DNA from: Carnegiea gigantea
Taxonomy: Eukaryota; Streptophyta; Magnoliopsida; Caryophyllales; Cactaceae
Assembly (NCBI GenBank): GCA_029747015.1
Contig: JAKOGI010000127.1
Coordinates: forward strand, 291,001-355,000
Direction: 5' to 3'
Length of the DNA: 64,000 nucleotides
Shown: positions 1 through 13,124 of the stretch, in pieces
Layout: each line of letters opens with the position of its first letter
How positions within the stretch are numbered: position 1 is the first letter of the stretch
Program-made: the position numbers and the translations under genes
Notes under the pieces: generated by a model
What the model was told of the DNA's origin: nothing
Databases searched by the model: none
Seen by the model: only the letters and a program-made list of their open reading frames with translations

Positions 1-1761
1 TTTACCTTGATCAGGCTATGCTTGATTTGGGTGCTTCCATTAATGTTATGCCTAGGTCTGTTTATGGCAAACTGAACTTAGGAGAGTTGAAGAAAACTGG
101 TGCAGTGGTTCAGTTTGCTGATAGGAGTAGTATTCACCCTAATGGAGTATTAGAGGATGTCTTAGTCGAAGTGAATGAACTAATATTTCCTGCTGATTTT
201 TATGTGATGAACATGGGTGATGCATGTTATGATATTCTCATCTTGCTTGGCAGACCATTTTTGAAAACAGCTAGGACTAAAATTGATGTGCATGAAAGAA
301 CATTAATTATGGAATTTGATGGTGAAGTGATTAAATTTAATATTTTTGATGCCATAAGATTTCCCGCCGATGTGAATTACGTGTATGCACTTGATGTTAT
401 CGATGAATTGCCCCAAGACATTTATGACTTATCCAATAAAGATGAATTTTTGACTATGCTTACTAAGAGTCATGATCATGCTGAGTTTCATAAAGTGCCC
501 TACCCGATTATTTATGATATAGTGGAAGAGATCCGACTAGAGGATCCAGGAGCTTCATGAAGTCGAGCCAACAACTGTAAACAAAGGCGCTGGTTGGAAG
601 GCAACCCAATGTTCTTAGGAATGTACTCATTTAATTTTGCTTTTATTTTCATTATTTCTATCTTTTTGCATGCATTAGGGACAATGCATGAATTAAGTGT
701 GGAGGCTGCATCCCGCATTTAATTCCTACAGTTTTTATTTTTGAAGGGAAAAAAAACGAGTAAAAAAAAATTTTTTTTCCCTTACAAATGATGCATGATA
801 TGAGTTTATGCTAAGTTTGCCTGCTTAAAAATTATTTTTTTTAGCTATTTATAGTTTATTCTTCTATAAGTGAAGACTTCTGAGCATGCTAGCTATTATT
901 CAGAGAAGTTTGAGTTGATCCTCATATATCTCTTTAATGAGTAACTGTCATGATTGTTCATCTTATTTGGTCATATATTATATCCGCTTTAGAGGTAATA
1001 AAATAACCTAGCCCATTTCCTAGACTATTGAATTAGTAGAATAATTTAAAAAAGAAAAAGAAAAAAAGAGAGTCAAAATCGGGAATGACAAGTACCCCTT
1101 TGAGGCATGCGCTGCTGGGTGCTGCCCTTTGAGGCAATACTGCCACTAGAAAACTTACTTCCCATACTAGTAAGTCAATAAAATAAATAAAAATAATGAT
1201 GAAAATAAAATATTTGCTCCAACACCTCTATTCGGGTGAATGTGAGACAGGGAGTGTTTAATTTCTAAGACCCTATATGGGCCTCGAATATATGCGCAAG
1301 TGGAGTTTGAAAGGTAAGAAGGGGAAAAAAAACATAAGGAGAAGAAGAGAAAAATAAATACAAGGCAAGTTTAGAATCAATTCGATGAGTTATTCTACCT
1401 AGTTTAATTGTCTCTATAGCCATACCGTACATCAATTTTTCTATCATAAATTTTTTAGACCTCTTCATCGACGTATGCATATTTAAAAGAGATAGATGAT
1501 CATTATTCTTGTTACTTCATTAAATAGATATTGTAAGGCTGATGAAGAAACTTTTTGATGGTAGTTAGATGTCCAGTAGTTATTCACTTGTTGCAGGAAA
1601 AACTAATTAATTTTTAATAAAACTGTTTTTAAAGCAAGCCAATGCCTAGTATAAATATCATAGTTATGCATGACTTTATAAGAAAAAAAGAGGGTCAGTT
1701 TTTAGGTCGAGTCTAAGATTTATTTACACGAGGACGTCCAAAGTCTAAGTGTAGGGGAATT
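1..1761 (+). mobile_element. Athila-like LTR element, internal region, unit A (3' part)
   Basis: This is the downstream half of an internal region whose left end lies outside the window. It holds the protease (to 560) and then about 1.2 kb of AT-rich non-coding sequence. Just after the protease stop comes a stretch ending in GGCAACCCAA, a motif usual in Athila/Tat elements between the coding region and the polypurine tract. A polypurine tract (GTGTAGGGGAAT, 1751-1760) directly precedes the LTR at 1762. The whole segment matches 5991-7740 at roughly 95 percent by eye. Reverse transcriptase, RNase H and integrase are absent from exactly the same place in both units. Confidence 0.85.
18..560 (+). 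pseudogene. Athila-type aspartic protease (partial Gag-Pro)
   Basis: The reading frame starts inside a Gag-Pro polyprotein, so the first ATG is not a true start. The retropepsin active site is DLGASIN near residues 3-9, in the DLGA form typical of Athila/Tat proteases, and ILLGRPFL near residues 76-83 is the second conserved protease block. The frame stops at 560 after EDPGAS. It would process the Gag polyprotein in virus-like particles. Its near-twin is at 5477-6541. Confidence 0.8.
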
Positions 1762-4136
1762 TGTTACGTCAAAAATAATGGATTATTTTAATAATTATTT
1801 TGATTATATTATATATATTATTTCGTCTAATTTCCTTTATTTTATATATTTTTCAGGTTAAGCATTAATAAATAAAGAGGAGAAGAGAAGACGTCGAAGT
1901 TCGAATTTTACACGCTTGGCTATCAAGTCGGTCCAAAAATAATGATTTATGGAAAATATTATTTTCATAATGATTTATTTGGGCTAGGGTTACAAGAGTT
2001 GAAGAAAAGTTAAAAGACTTGGGGGAGAAGGAGTCTAAGAAAATAAAACCCTAGTCACTAAACCTAAGCCCATATCACACCTAACCCTAACCTTTCTCAC
2101 CATAAATCATCCCCACCATATAAAAAAACCCCACGGCAGAACCCTTCAAATAAACAAGCACCCAACCCCTCAACCACCTCACGCCTCCTCCATATAATAT
2201 CATGGCAACTTTCCTTCCTCATCATCACCATCAATCTCAACCCCACGCCTAACCCTCAACCACGTCTGCCCTTCATCATCTCCTTCACACACCATAATCA
2301 TCAACCATTATCATCATCACCATCTTAAAACAAGGCCACACTTCCCACGCCATTCACACGATCATCATCATTTAGCATCGACATCATCAGCTTCAATCAC
2401 CCTCACACCACTCTTATTTCCCCTTTCTATTTTTACTCTAGTATTTTTTATGTTTAGTTTATTATTAAACATGAAATATTTGGGTGAATCTTGTGATTTA
2501 ATTTTTAATATGAGTGTGTAATTTTTTTGTGCTTAGTGTAATCCATTTGAAACCATGCTAAATTAATTATTTTGAAACAAGTTTTATGCTTTTATTGTTT
2601 AGTTGATTTTTATTCATGATTCTATAGCGATTAGCGTTTATCGTTCATGATATTCGTGTTATATTAATTGGAATGTATACTAGTTAGTTTAATACGAATT
2701 CATATGATAGCTTAAAAGGCTTTAATACGTAAAAGTATAGTCTTTTAGGCATTAGTATCATCCTAATTAATCATGGATGGTTTAAACTCATCTCTTTTAA
2801 TTAGATAGTCATTATAGGTCTTTGTTAAATCGATTCACTGGTAAATTGATTACAAGACATTAGATGATGTTTTTCTAATATGTAATGCTCTAGTTTGATT
2901 CAATTCTTGCATTGGTGTGAGGGTTATCAAAATTAGTAGGGTTTATATTAGAGCTGGACCTAAATAAACCATAATATAAGAAAAAATAGTGAAGATTCGC
3001 TACTGGGTGTCTTCTACAGTCTATCTCATGGATAAAAATCGACTTGTGTGTTGATGATAAATCTTGATTTCCATGGTGGATATAGATTATGCTAAGCATT
3101 TTCTCATAAATTTGATATCTTTTGATAATTATTTGTTACTTTTAGTTAATTTGTTTAGGTTGTCAATTTTTATTTTTCAGTTATTAGCTTTGATATAAAT
3201 TTCATTTACCCCCCCCCCAAAATAATAGTCTTTTAGGAGTGTCTCGGTAATTTTGCATTAGCTAGATTTTGATTTTTATAGTGGTTATAATTTTAGATTT
3301 GATTTACATTGTATTTTATCGTTTAATTACTGGTTTGTTAAAAATTAGGCTAAAAGTAGTTTCTTTCGCTTTTTTCAATTTTTAATGAATCTTGGGGTTT
3401 ATATAGTGGCCTAATCTACCTCTATTTAATTTCATAGTTTTTGGGGATTATGTGATAATTTTTCAGAATTGTTTTGTGAATTTGATATTTGCAGGTTTTT
3501 ATTTCAATAAATCTGGAAATTTCATTTTTAATATTTATTTCACGTTTATTAGGTGTTATTGAGTCCAGAAAATTATGTCCTTAAATTAGGGTAATTTTGT
3601 TGATTAATTTTGTATTTATATTAGTGCAGTTTATTTTATTTCTAATTTCAGGTTGAATTTTTTGTTTTAGTTATCTGCAGCGATTTTCTGTTTTCATTTT
3701 TCTGAAATCAATTCGATATAATTCTGGAGGATATAAGCTTATAAACTTGAAGAATATTAGTTTAGGTCACTGTTTGTGATTTTTAATATTTATTTTCTGT
3801 TTACTATTTTCTGTTTTGATTTCTTGTTGAAGATTGAGTTATTATTCTTTTTTTATTTTTCTAGATTATTTAGGATAGCTACTTACTGTTTTATTTTCAG
3901 AATTAAATTTAGAGTAATTAAGAGTAATATTAAGTATTTTTTTCATATGTTTATCTATTAAATTTGATTTATTTTAGAATTACAAAGAGAAGAAACAATA
4001 AATTAGATTAGTAAAATCACTTAGAATTAAACTAGCTTTTTGACATAATCTTTCCTTGTAGATCGATCCCTACTTTCCTATGCTATAAATATTATTTATA
4101 AATTGAAGTAGTGGTTAAATTTGTAGCTTCACGACA
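1762..4136 (+). repeat. Athila-like LTR, copy 1
   Basis: The LTR begins TGTTACGTCA directly after a polypurine tract and ends around ACGACA. The downstream flank holds a tRNA-Asp primer site. Length is about 2.4 kb, which suits long Athila LTRs. A promoter-like ATATAAAAAAACC lies near 2117-2130. The same sequence returns at 7741-14456, split by a CACTA element. There is no coding content; a C9 run sits near 3209. The 3' end is placed from the TG...CA rule and could be a few bases further right. Confidence 0.85.
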
Positions 4137-4150
4137 AATTTTATAAATTT

Positions 4151-4168
4151 TAGCGCCGTTGTCAGGGA
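4151..4168 (+). other. Primer binding site, tRNA-Asp type
   Basis: The sequence TAGCGCCGTTGTCAGGGA differs at three positions from TGGCGCCGTTGCCGGGGA, which is complementary to the 3' end of plant tRNA-Asp and is the standard primer site of Athila-type elements. It lies about 14 bases after the LTR and sets the element's orientation as plus. Confidence 0.75.
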
Positions 4169-4267
4169 AAGAAAATAAATTGCTAGTTTACTTCTATTTA
4201 ATTTTACTACTTTTATTGTTTTGTTTTAACTCTAGTATTTTAATTTTTTGTAGATTTCCCGTAATGT

Positions 4268-5476
4268 ATGAGATTAAGGAGTGGTAAGGAAATTGGAGAT
4301 GACAAGGAGCAAACATTGAAAGCTAAAAATAAAGAGAGCCGTCCTAGCCCAGTAAGTCTTAAGATTAAAGAGGTAAGAATGTCCACTCTTCGGGAACTTG
4401 CTGCCCCTAGCCTAGAAACCCAACCCATGTCCATTACTTATGCTGCATTAGGTAAACCTCTAAAACTGAACTCTAGATTCATCAATCTGTTACCCAAGTT
4501 TCATGGATTAGCCGGAGAGGACCCATACTGTCATATTAGTGAATTCCTTATTACATACTCTGTTATGGTGCCTGAGGGGATTCCTAAAGACCAAATTAGG
4601 TTGAGATCTTTTCCTTTTTTCTTGCTTGGTAATGCTAAAGATTAGTTGTATTACATGCCTGCTGGATCTTTCTCTACATGGACTGCATTGTATAAATTAT
4701 TTTTAGAGAAATGTTTTTCCACATTCAGGATTGGATATATTAGGAAGGATATATGTGGAATCAAACAAAGGAATGGGGAAACTTTTTGTGAGTATTGGGA
4801 AAGATTTAATAAACCGTGTGTTAGTTGTCCCCAACATTAAATAACTGAATAGTTGTTGATTCAATATTTTTATGAGAGTTTGCTTCCTATGGATCATAAT
4901 ATGGTTGATGCTGCTAGTGGGGGAGCTCTTGTTAATAAAATTCCAGCAGATGCTAGAAATTTATTCAATCTAATGGTCCAAAATACTCAGCAGTTTGGTG
5001 CTAGGGAGTCACAAATTAAAAAGGTCAATGAGATTAGTTCTAGTTCATCTGTAGAGAGTCAGTTATCTTACATTACTGCTATGTTGAATAAGATTATCAC
5101 TGGGGGAGTATAAAAAGCAGTTACATGTGGTATTTGTTGTCTAGAGGGGCATCCTACTGATGCATGTCCTACACTTCAAGAGGGTAATGTTAATACTGTC
5201 TATTCTAATCAAAGTCAAAGGACATATGATCCCTATTCTAACACCTATAATGAAGGATGGAGAGACTACCCTAACCTTGGGTATGGCCCTCAAACCAATC
5301 CACCTGGTTTTTACCAAACGTCTCGTCAACCTTCTAATCAAGATAGGACCAACTTCCTACTATAACAAGTTCTTAAGAAGATGGATGATAAGTTCCTAAT
5401 TTTGGAGATAACTCTTAAGCAGGTTCAAGAGAGACAGGCTACAACTGATATCAGAGTTAGTAACTTGTAGGCTCAA
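4268..5476 (+). pseudogene. Athila-type Gag, several in-frame stops
   Basis: One frame, broken by stop codons, runs from MRLRSGKE at 4268. The capsid-like part includes LNSRFINLLPKFHGLAGEDP (about residues 68-87), typical of the Athila/Tat retrotransposon gag domain. A zinc knuckle of the CX2CX4HX4C form (CGICCLEGHPTDAC) falls near 5127-5168 and keeps all its ligands. Stops after GNAKD (TAG, 4643), PQH, ITE, TGGV and others make it non-functional as written. It runs directly into the protease frame at 5477. Gag would package element RNA. Confidence 0.85.
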
Positions 5477-6541
5477 ATGCAAAATAGGTTACCATCTCAG
5501 CCTTACCTTAACCCTAAGGAGAATGTTAGTGCCATAACACTTAGGAGTGGGAAAGAGTTAAAAGAGGCTAGGAAGAGTAGAGAGGTCGAGCCTGAGTTAG
5601 AGGTCAAAGCGGCTGAAACAGAGTTAGATACAGATTCTCATCAAACTACTAAGGAAATAGGAGAGAAGAAAAGAGAACCTTATAAGCCAATTCCACCTTT
5701 TCCTAGTAGATTTCGAAGCCCTACTTCTAAGGTGAATGAGGCTAACCAAGAAATTTTAGAGAAATTTAGGAAGGTAGAGATCAACATACCTCTCCTTGAT
5801 GCCATTAAACAGGTGCTTCGTTATGCTAAGTTCTTGAAAAAATTATGTACTACTAAAAGAAAGTTAGTAGGGAATGAAAAGGTAAGTGTGGGGGAAAATA
5901 TATCTGCAGTTTTTCAAAGGAAACTTCCCCCTAAGTGCAAAGACCCAGGTGTGTTTTCTGTTCCTTATAAGATAGGAAATCTTTACCTGGATCAGGCTAT
6001 GCTTGATTTGGGTGCTTCCATTAATATTATGCCTAGGTCTGTTTATGGCAAACTGAACTTAGGAGAGTTAAAGAAAACTGGTGTAGTGCTTCAGTTAGCT
6101 GATAGGAGCAGTATTCACCCTAATGGAGTATTAGAGGATGTCTTAGTCCAAATGAATGAACTGATATTTCCTACTGATTTTTATGTGATGAACATGGGTG
6201 ATGCATGTCATGATATTCCCATCTTGCTTGGCAGGCCATTTTTGAAAACAGTTAGGACTAAAATTGATGTGCATGAAGGAACATTAACTATGGAATTCGA
6301 TGGTGAAGTGATTAAATTTAATATTTTTGATGCCGTGAGATTCCCTGCCGATGTGAATTACGTGTATGCACTTGATGTTATCGCTGAATTGCCCCAAGAC
6401 ATTTATGACTTATCCAATAAAGATGAATTTTTGACTATACTTACTAAGGGTCTCGATCTTGCTAAGTTTCATAAAGTACCCTACCCGATTATTTATGATA
6501 TAGTGGAAGAGATCCAACTAGAGGATCCAGGAGTTTCATGA
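5477..6541 (+). pseudogene. Athila-type Gag C-terminus plus protease
   Basis: This 354-residue open frame continues the interrupted Gag. ITLRSGKEL (about residues 20-28) is the conserved Athila linker after the zinc knuckle, then a charged spacer, LPPKCKDPGVFSVPYKIG (about 150-167) and the retropepsin site DLGASIN (about 177-183) with ILLGRPFL near 249. The frame ends after EDPGVS. A full-length Athila Pol would continue into reverse transcriptase and integrase. Here the non-coding sequence with GGCAACCCAA follows at once, so the element looks like a Gag-Pro-only, non-autonomous form. It is intact as an open frame but is called a pseudogene because the upstream Gag is broken. Confidence 0.85.
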
Positions 6542-7740
6542 AGTCGAGCCAACAACTGTAAAGAAAGGCACTGGTTGGGAGGCAACCCAACGTTTTTAGA
6601 GAACTACCCATTTAATTTTGCTTTTATTTTCATTATTTCTACCTTTTTACATACGTTAGGGACAAAGCATGAATTAAGTGTGGGGGATGCGTCCTGTATT
6701 TAATTCCTGCAATTTTTATTCTTGAAGGAAAAAAAAAACGAGTAAAAAAAAACTTTTTTTTCCTTATAAATGATGCATGATATGAGTTTATGTTAAGCTT
6801 GCTTGCTTAAAATTTTTTTTTATAGCTATTTATAGTTTATTCTTCTATGAGTGAAGACTTCTGAGCATGCTAGTTATCATTCAGAGAAGTTTGAGTTGAT
6901 CCTCATGTATCTCTTTAATGAGCAACTGTCATGATTGTTCATCTTATTTGATCATGTATTTTATCCGCTTTAGAGGTAATAAAATGACCTAGCCTATTTC
7001 CTAGACTATTGAATTAGTAGAATAACGTAAAAAAAAAAAGAAAAAAAGAGAGTCAAAGTCGGAAATCACAAGTACCCCTTTGAGGCATGCGCTGCTGGGT
7101 GCTGCCCTTTGAGGCAATGCTGCCACTGGAAAGCTTGCTTCCCATACTAGTAAGTCAATAAAATAAATAAAAATAATGATGAAAATAAAATGTTTGCTCC
7201 AGCACCTCTATTTGGGTGAGTGTGAGACAGAGAGTGTTTAATTTCTAAGACCCTATATGGGCCTCGAATAAATGCGCAAGTGGAGTTTGAAAGGTAAGAA
7301 GGGGGAAAAAACATAAGAAGAAGAAGAGAAAAATAAATACAAGGCAAGTTTAGAATCAATTCGATGAGTTATTCTGCCTAGTTCAATTGTCTCTATAGCC
7401 ATATCGTACATTAATTTTTCTATCATAAATTTTTTAGACCTCTTGATCGGCGTATGCATATTTAAAAGAGATGGATGATGACTGTTCTTGTTACTTCATT
7501 AAATAGATGTTGTGAGGTTGATGAAGAAACTTTTTGATGGTAGTTGGATGTCTAGTAGTTATTCACTTGTTGGAGGAAGAACTAATTAATTTTCAATAAA
7601 ACTGTTTTTAAAGCAAGCCAATGCCTAGTATGAATATCATAGTTATGCATGACTTTATAAGAAAGAAAGAGGGTTAGTTTTTAGGTCGAGCCTAAGATTT
7701 ATTTGCACGATGACGTCCAAAGTCTAAGTGTGGGGGAATT
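6542..7740 (+). mobile_element. Athila-like element, non-coding 3' internal region, unit B
   Basis: AT-rich sequence without a convincing frame, about 95 percent identical by eye to 561-1761. It ends in the polypurine tract TGTGGGGGAATT (7729-7740) that primes plus-strand synthesis next to the LTR. Confidence 0.8.
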
Positions 7741-8772
7741 TGTTAAGTCAAAAATAATGTATTATTTTAATAATTATTTTGATTATATTATATATATTAT
7801 TTCGTCTAATTTACTTTATTTTATATATTTTTCAGGTTAAGCATTAATAAATAAAGAGGAGAAGAAAAGACGTCGAAGTTCCAATTTTACACGCTTGGCT
7901 ATCAAGTCGGTCCAAAAATAATGATTTATTGAAAATATTATTTCCATAATGATCTATTTGGGCTAGGGTTATAAGAGTTGAAGAGAAGTTAAAAGACTTG
8001 GGGGAGAAGGAGTCTAAGAAAATAAAACCCTAGTCACTAAACCTAAGCCCATATCACACCTAACCCTAACCTTTCTCACCATAAATCATCCCCACCATAT
8101 AAAAAAACCCCACGGCAGAACCCTTCAAATAGACAAGCACCCAACCCCTCAACCACCTCACGCCTCCTCCATATAATATCATGGCAGCTTTCCTTCCTCA
8201 TCATCACCATCAAGCTCAACCCCACGCCTAACCCTCAACCATGCCTGCCCTTCATCATCTCCTTCACACACCATAATCATCAACCAATATCATCATCACC
8301 ATCTTAAAATAAGGCCACGCTTCCTACGCCATTCACACGATCATCATCGTTCAGCGTCGACAACATCAGCTTCAATCACCCTCACGCCACTCTTATTTCC
8401 CCTTTCTATTTTTACTGTGGTATTTTTTGTGTTTAGTTTATTATTAAACATGAAATATTTGGGTGAATCTTGTGATTTAATTTTTAATATGAGTGTAATT
8501 TTTTTGTGCTTAGTATAATCTATTTGAAACCATGCTAAATTAATTATTTTGAAACAAGTTTTATGTTTTCTTGTCTAATTCATTTTTATTCATGATTCTA
8601 TAATGATTAGCATTTATCGCTCATGATATTCATATTATATTAATTAGAATGCATGCTAGTTAGTTTAATACGAATTTATATGATAGCTTAAAAGGCTTTA
8701 ATACGCAAAAGTTATGGTCTTTTAGCCATTAGTATCAGTCTAATTATTCATGGATGGCTTAAACCCATCTCT

Positions 8773-11700
8773 CACTACAAAAAATGATGTATATACCCGC
8801 ACTTATCTAGCCACACTTAAGGAAGTATGGGAGGAAAAATCAGGAACTTTTCAGCTCTACACTTCAAAAGTGTGGGAACCCATAAATCTCCTTCTACATT
8901 TATTAACTAAAGACAATTTATAACATCCACAATTTGACAGACAAATTTAAATATTTTTTATATTTTTTGTGCAATTTAATTATTTGAGGCAATAACATAA
9001 TTATTTGATGTGGATTGTGGGGAAAAGAAGAAAATTTTGATATTTTTACAATAATTTTATACCAGATTTATACTTGTAATAATTATTATTTTTATATTTT
9101 TATTTAATTTTATTGAATTTTGTAGGTGTTGAATAAATTGGAAAAAAACATGACAAAAGCAAAAAAATTAAAAAAAACCTAAAAATTCCAACCTGCTCAC
9201 GTGTGCGGCACGTGCTCGATCTTTCCCCCATCCCTCGCTTTCTCTGTCCTTTCGGGCATCAGAGAAGCCCTCACCATTCACCCCCTTCATCTCACTTCTT
9301 CTCTCTCTAACTCATCTCTCTCGCTTGAACTCACAGAGCCATCACACCACTCTCATCTTCACAACACCATCTTCACCACTATCGACGCTCCACGCACCGC
9401 GAGCACAGCATCATCCCCATCGTCTACGTCAAACCCTCAGACCAACGGCCGAGCAGAGGCGAAGAGGAGCGACGTATAATCGGGTCTTTAGGTTTAGTTA
9501 GTGTCAATTTGAGCTCTAGATAATTTTAGCAGTAATTTCAAGTTCAGTTTGAGAGATCTTTAGGGTTTCATTTCGACTTTTCTGCTTTGATTTTGTTTTT
9601 TAGATCCGTTTCTAGCCGAAAATTTCATGCATTTGATGTTGAATTCATCAGTATTGAGTTGAAGTTTATGATTTTGGGTTTCGAATTCGTCCATAGATGG
9701 GTTCATTTGGCTGTTCGTGCTCCTTTTCTTCCCCTATTTCGCCCTAAGTTTGGGGCGTGTTTATGGTGATTCCACCATTTTTGGTAGTAATTGAAGCTTG
9801 TTTGTGGCTGAATCGAAAAGCTCTCCAAATCTCAGGCGCTCAACCATCGTCAATCTCGCTCAAAATCCCAGCCGTCCAAATCGTGTAAGTTAGATCCCCC
9901 TTGCTATGTTGTATAATTCTTTTTCTTCCTCTCACGAAACGAATCTGAATTTAGCGGCCAAGAAACCCTAACTATTGTTTGATTTGCAGACAAATTGTGC
10001 GACACTGTCCCTGTAGCCAGCAGATTGGGTGACCCTTTCCAGAAATTCGCAATCATGTTGAAATCTATCTCCATTGTAATTTGATGAATTGGGCAACATC
10101 AATGAGGTGTGCCTCCTTCTTCATATGTGATTTAATTTTAATGTGACATTCAAGTGGAGCACTTTGATGGCAACTAGTGAAATTGGTAAATTGCATGTAT
10201 TGATGTTGATTTTTTTTTTTGGCTCTAATTCTCGTGTAAACTGATTGATATCTAATGTATTATAGCTTAACTTGGCAAACATTGCTCTGGAGTAACTTAT
10301 TGTTCAAAATTTGATTGATTCAAAGGGCATAGAGAGTAGGGAATGAGTGAATATTGTAGCTTAAGTGAGTTACTGAAGTGAGGAAAACAATATCCGGTTT
10401 TCCTGAAGATGAAGTTATGCATTCTGTCTCTTAAATCACTTAAATGGAATCCTTGCGCCCTGTAAGCAGCTTGGTAGTTATGATAATTACATAGGTTAAG
10501 CTTCTGAGTTGTCTTCATAAGCACAATTTGAGCATTTATTTAGTTGTTTCAGCATACACATTCCCTGCTTTGGTCATATATATGACTGCTTCTGACACGA
10601 GTACTATTTAATATCTTATTCTGTTCCCATGAGGTATTAGCAAATATTGGTACAGCGTTATGAGATGAACGCTGTGTTTACTTTTAAAAAAGACAAAACA
10701 AAATTGAACTATATGTATTCATTCCCTTTGTTTTTGTTAGTTGTTTACCGTGTTCACCGATGTTATTTAGTTGTTTCAACTTAGCTTCAACCTTAGCTAT
10801 GGATAATTAACAAGCCAAGCAAAAGTCCACATAAGCTTACACTCTACTCAGGTTGAGTACGCTACTTCAAATTATCCCAAAACAGCTATGCCAAACCCTT
10901 GGATATCATCTATGAGCTTGATCAATCCATAATATGCTTCCAGAGATAAGAAGACTCATACCAACCCATTGATGAACCTCCATACCTGCATATCTACCCC
11001 ATAACTATTTGTTTGCCTACCCATATGCCAAAGTAAATGCCTCCCCTCCCTTTTTTTTAACCTCATACGCAAACCAGAAAAATAACTAACTTTTTTTTAG
11101 TTCTTTTAAGGGGGGGATTTGATTCTCGAATGGAAAATGAGTAACAATCAAGGGTCAGTATAAGAACAGAAAACAAAATCAAAGGGAATGAATCATAAAC
11201 CAAACAGTTGCATTCAAACACTGTTGCTTTGCCTCTTTCCGCCAGGTCACCGAAGCTCGGTTCCATTTGAACAATTCGAGTTTGACACTGACTTTGAGTC
11301 TTCTACCTCTCAGCTTCTAGTCTTCTAACTTCTGTGCTCGTTTTTGTTTGGTATGAAATTTTTATAATTTTAACTCTGTATTATTAATCGTGAAAGTTGA
11401 AGTTATCTAACTTCCAACTTTTTTGAACTTGGGATGTCGATTGTAGGGAAGCTTTAGTTTGTTAACCTGAGCTTATATGTTGTAATTATTTGATGTGTCA
11501 TCATTGAGAGCTTAGAATTTACTTTGTGCAGTTGCTGAAACTAGCTTCAATTTGCTTATTTTGTATTTTTCGCAAATAAGTTTAGCAAACACATAGAATA
11601 ATATAAAGGATTAGGTTTATTTTGTTAACTCTAGAGCTGGAATTTTTCATTCTGTCACTTTTTCCTTATTAAATAATAAAAATAAACTCTAGAGCTGGAA

Positions 11701-13124
11701 TTGGTGGGAACTTGGAATTAATATCATTACTATTGTCAAATTTTGGTTGCCTAAATGCTGAATGGGTGTCTGATTCTACTAGAGAGTTTGAATTCGAAGC
11801 TTAGCAGTTATGTCCTGTTTTTTTGGGATATACTTTTGGTGTGAAGCTTGGCAGTTATGTTCTGTTTTTTTTGGGATATACTCTGATTGTGGCCTTTCTG
11901 CTCAGTATGGCTTGTTGGGACTTTCTTGTGCTTTTGATGCACGTATGTTTCTTGATCATACACAGAAATAGAAGGGCAGGGCTTGCTGTTTGCTGTCATT
12001 CAATGTAGTTATGACTTTATCCTTGTACATTCATGGTCCTGTTATTCAGTGCAGTTGTTTGCTTTTTTCATACTATGTTCTATTTTATTTTTCCTTGGGT
12101 GTTTTTGCTAAGGAGTGAATTCCTAGGGCTAGGAGGCGTAAATTAAACTAAGCAATGAAGTAAAATGAAGACAACTAGTACATATGCCAACTTGGTTGCA
12201 ACTCCTATTGTTGCACAACTCTGCAGGATATCGCTACGTTTTCCTTCCTCAACGATTGCGTCTTATATGATGCACTGTCTTGTTCCCTCAGTGTATATGG
12301 CTGTGGATATTTTTGCTTTTTAATTCATACTTATGTTCTCCTTTTAAGTCTCTCAAATTATTTCTTTTTTTTTTTCTAATGTTTCTTTTTTCATCTCTCT
12401 AAATTGCCTAACAGGTTACATGCCACAGTGCATCTGGATGGACACAATGAAGATTAAATTAGTTCTTATCTTAGAAGTTCTACATTTGTATATAGCAGTG
12501 ACTCTAATTAGTCGATATTATTACTTTATTACATTACTCGTTTGTGTAAAGGTAGTACAAAAATTAATACAACTCTGTTTGTAGTCGTTATTTTGTATGT
12601 ATAGATGATGCAGACACATTGAAGGCATCAATGATAAATTCAATGATTGTAAAAACTTTGATTTAATTTGATGTGTTATACTTTTGGTTTTATTACAAAC
12701 TTTTCACAATTTTTATATACCAGTGCTTGTAATTAATATGGAATTTAGTACTTAGAAAACAGAATAGTAAATTTATGTTTTTTTAAATTATTAAATTCTA
12801 TATCAATTATGAGCATAATTTTTTTTAAAAAAAGAGAGAATGATAACAACACTTTTATGTGTGGCGGAAAAGAGAGCTTTTTACACTCCTATATGTGGGC
12901 AATGTTTGATTCAACAACACTTGATATGTGGGTAATTTATCCTTCTTCTACGCCTGTAAGTGTGGGTAATATATATCTGCCTACACTTGTAATAAATGTG
13001 GGGAAACTTTTCCCACACATCCACTGCCCACATTTGTATAAGTGTGGGCTATTACTATTTCCACACTTATAAGTGTAGGGAGATGCAAAATTAAGTGTGA
13101 AAGAAGACACCTTTTTTTGTAGTG
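8773..13124. mobile_element. CACTA (En/Spm) element, non-autonomous
   Basis: Termini are CACTACAAAAAA (8773) and TTTTTTTGTAGTG (ends 13124), the inverted repeat that defines the CACTA superfamily. They are flanked by a 3-bp duplication, TCT at 8770-8772 and 13125-13127. The Athila LTR copy 1 (about 2788) shows the empty site CATCTCTTTTAATTAG. Subterminal AAGTGTGGG-like words occur many times in the outer 300 bp (8810-8890; 12840-13100), as expected for transposase binding. No transposase-like frame is visible in 4.35 kb. The inside looks like captured gene sequence. Confidence 0.93.
9201..10110 (+). other. Gene-like cargo inside the CACTA element
   Basis: A higher-GC block of host-gene character: a 92-residue open frame at 9201-9479 (Ser/Thr/Pro/His-rich, no recognised domain), leader-like sequence with CTTTAGGGTTTC near 9560, a plausible splice donor (TCGTGTAAGTTAG, about 9886) and acceptor (GATTTGCAGACAAATTG, about 9990). 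It resembles a captured 5' leader with first intron rather than transposon sequence. The donor gene is not recognisable. The rest of the element interior (10110-12780) shows no supportable coding frame. Confidence 0.4.
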
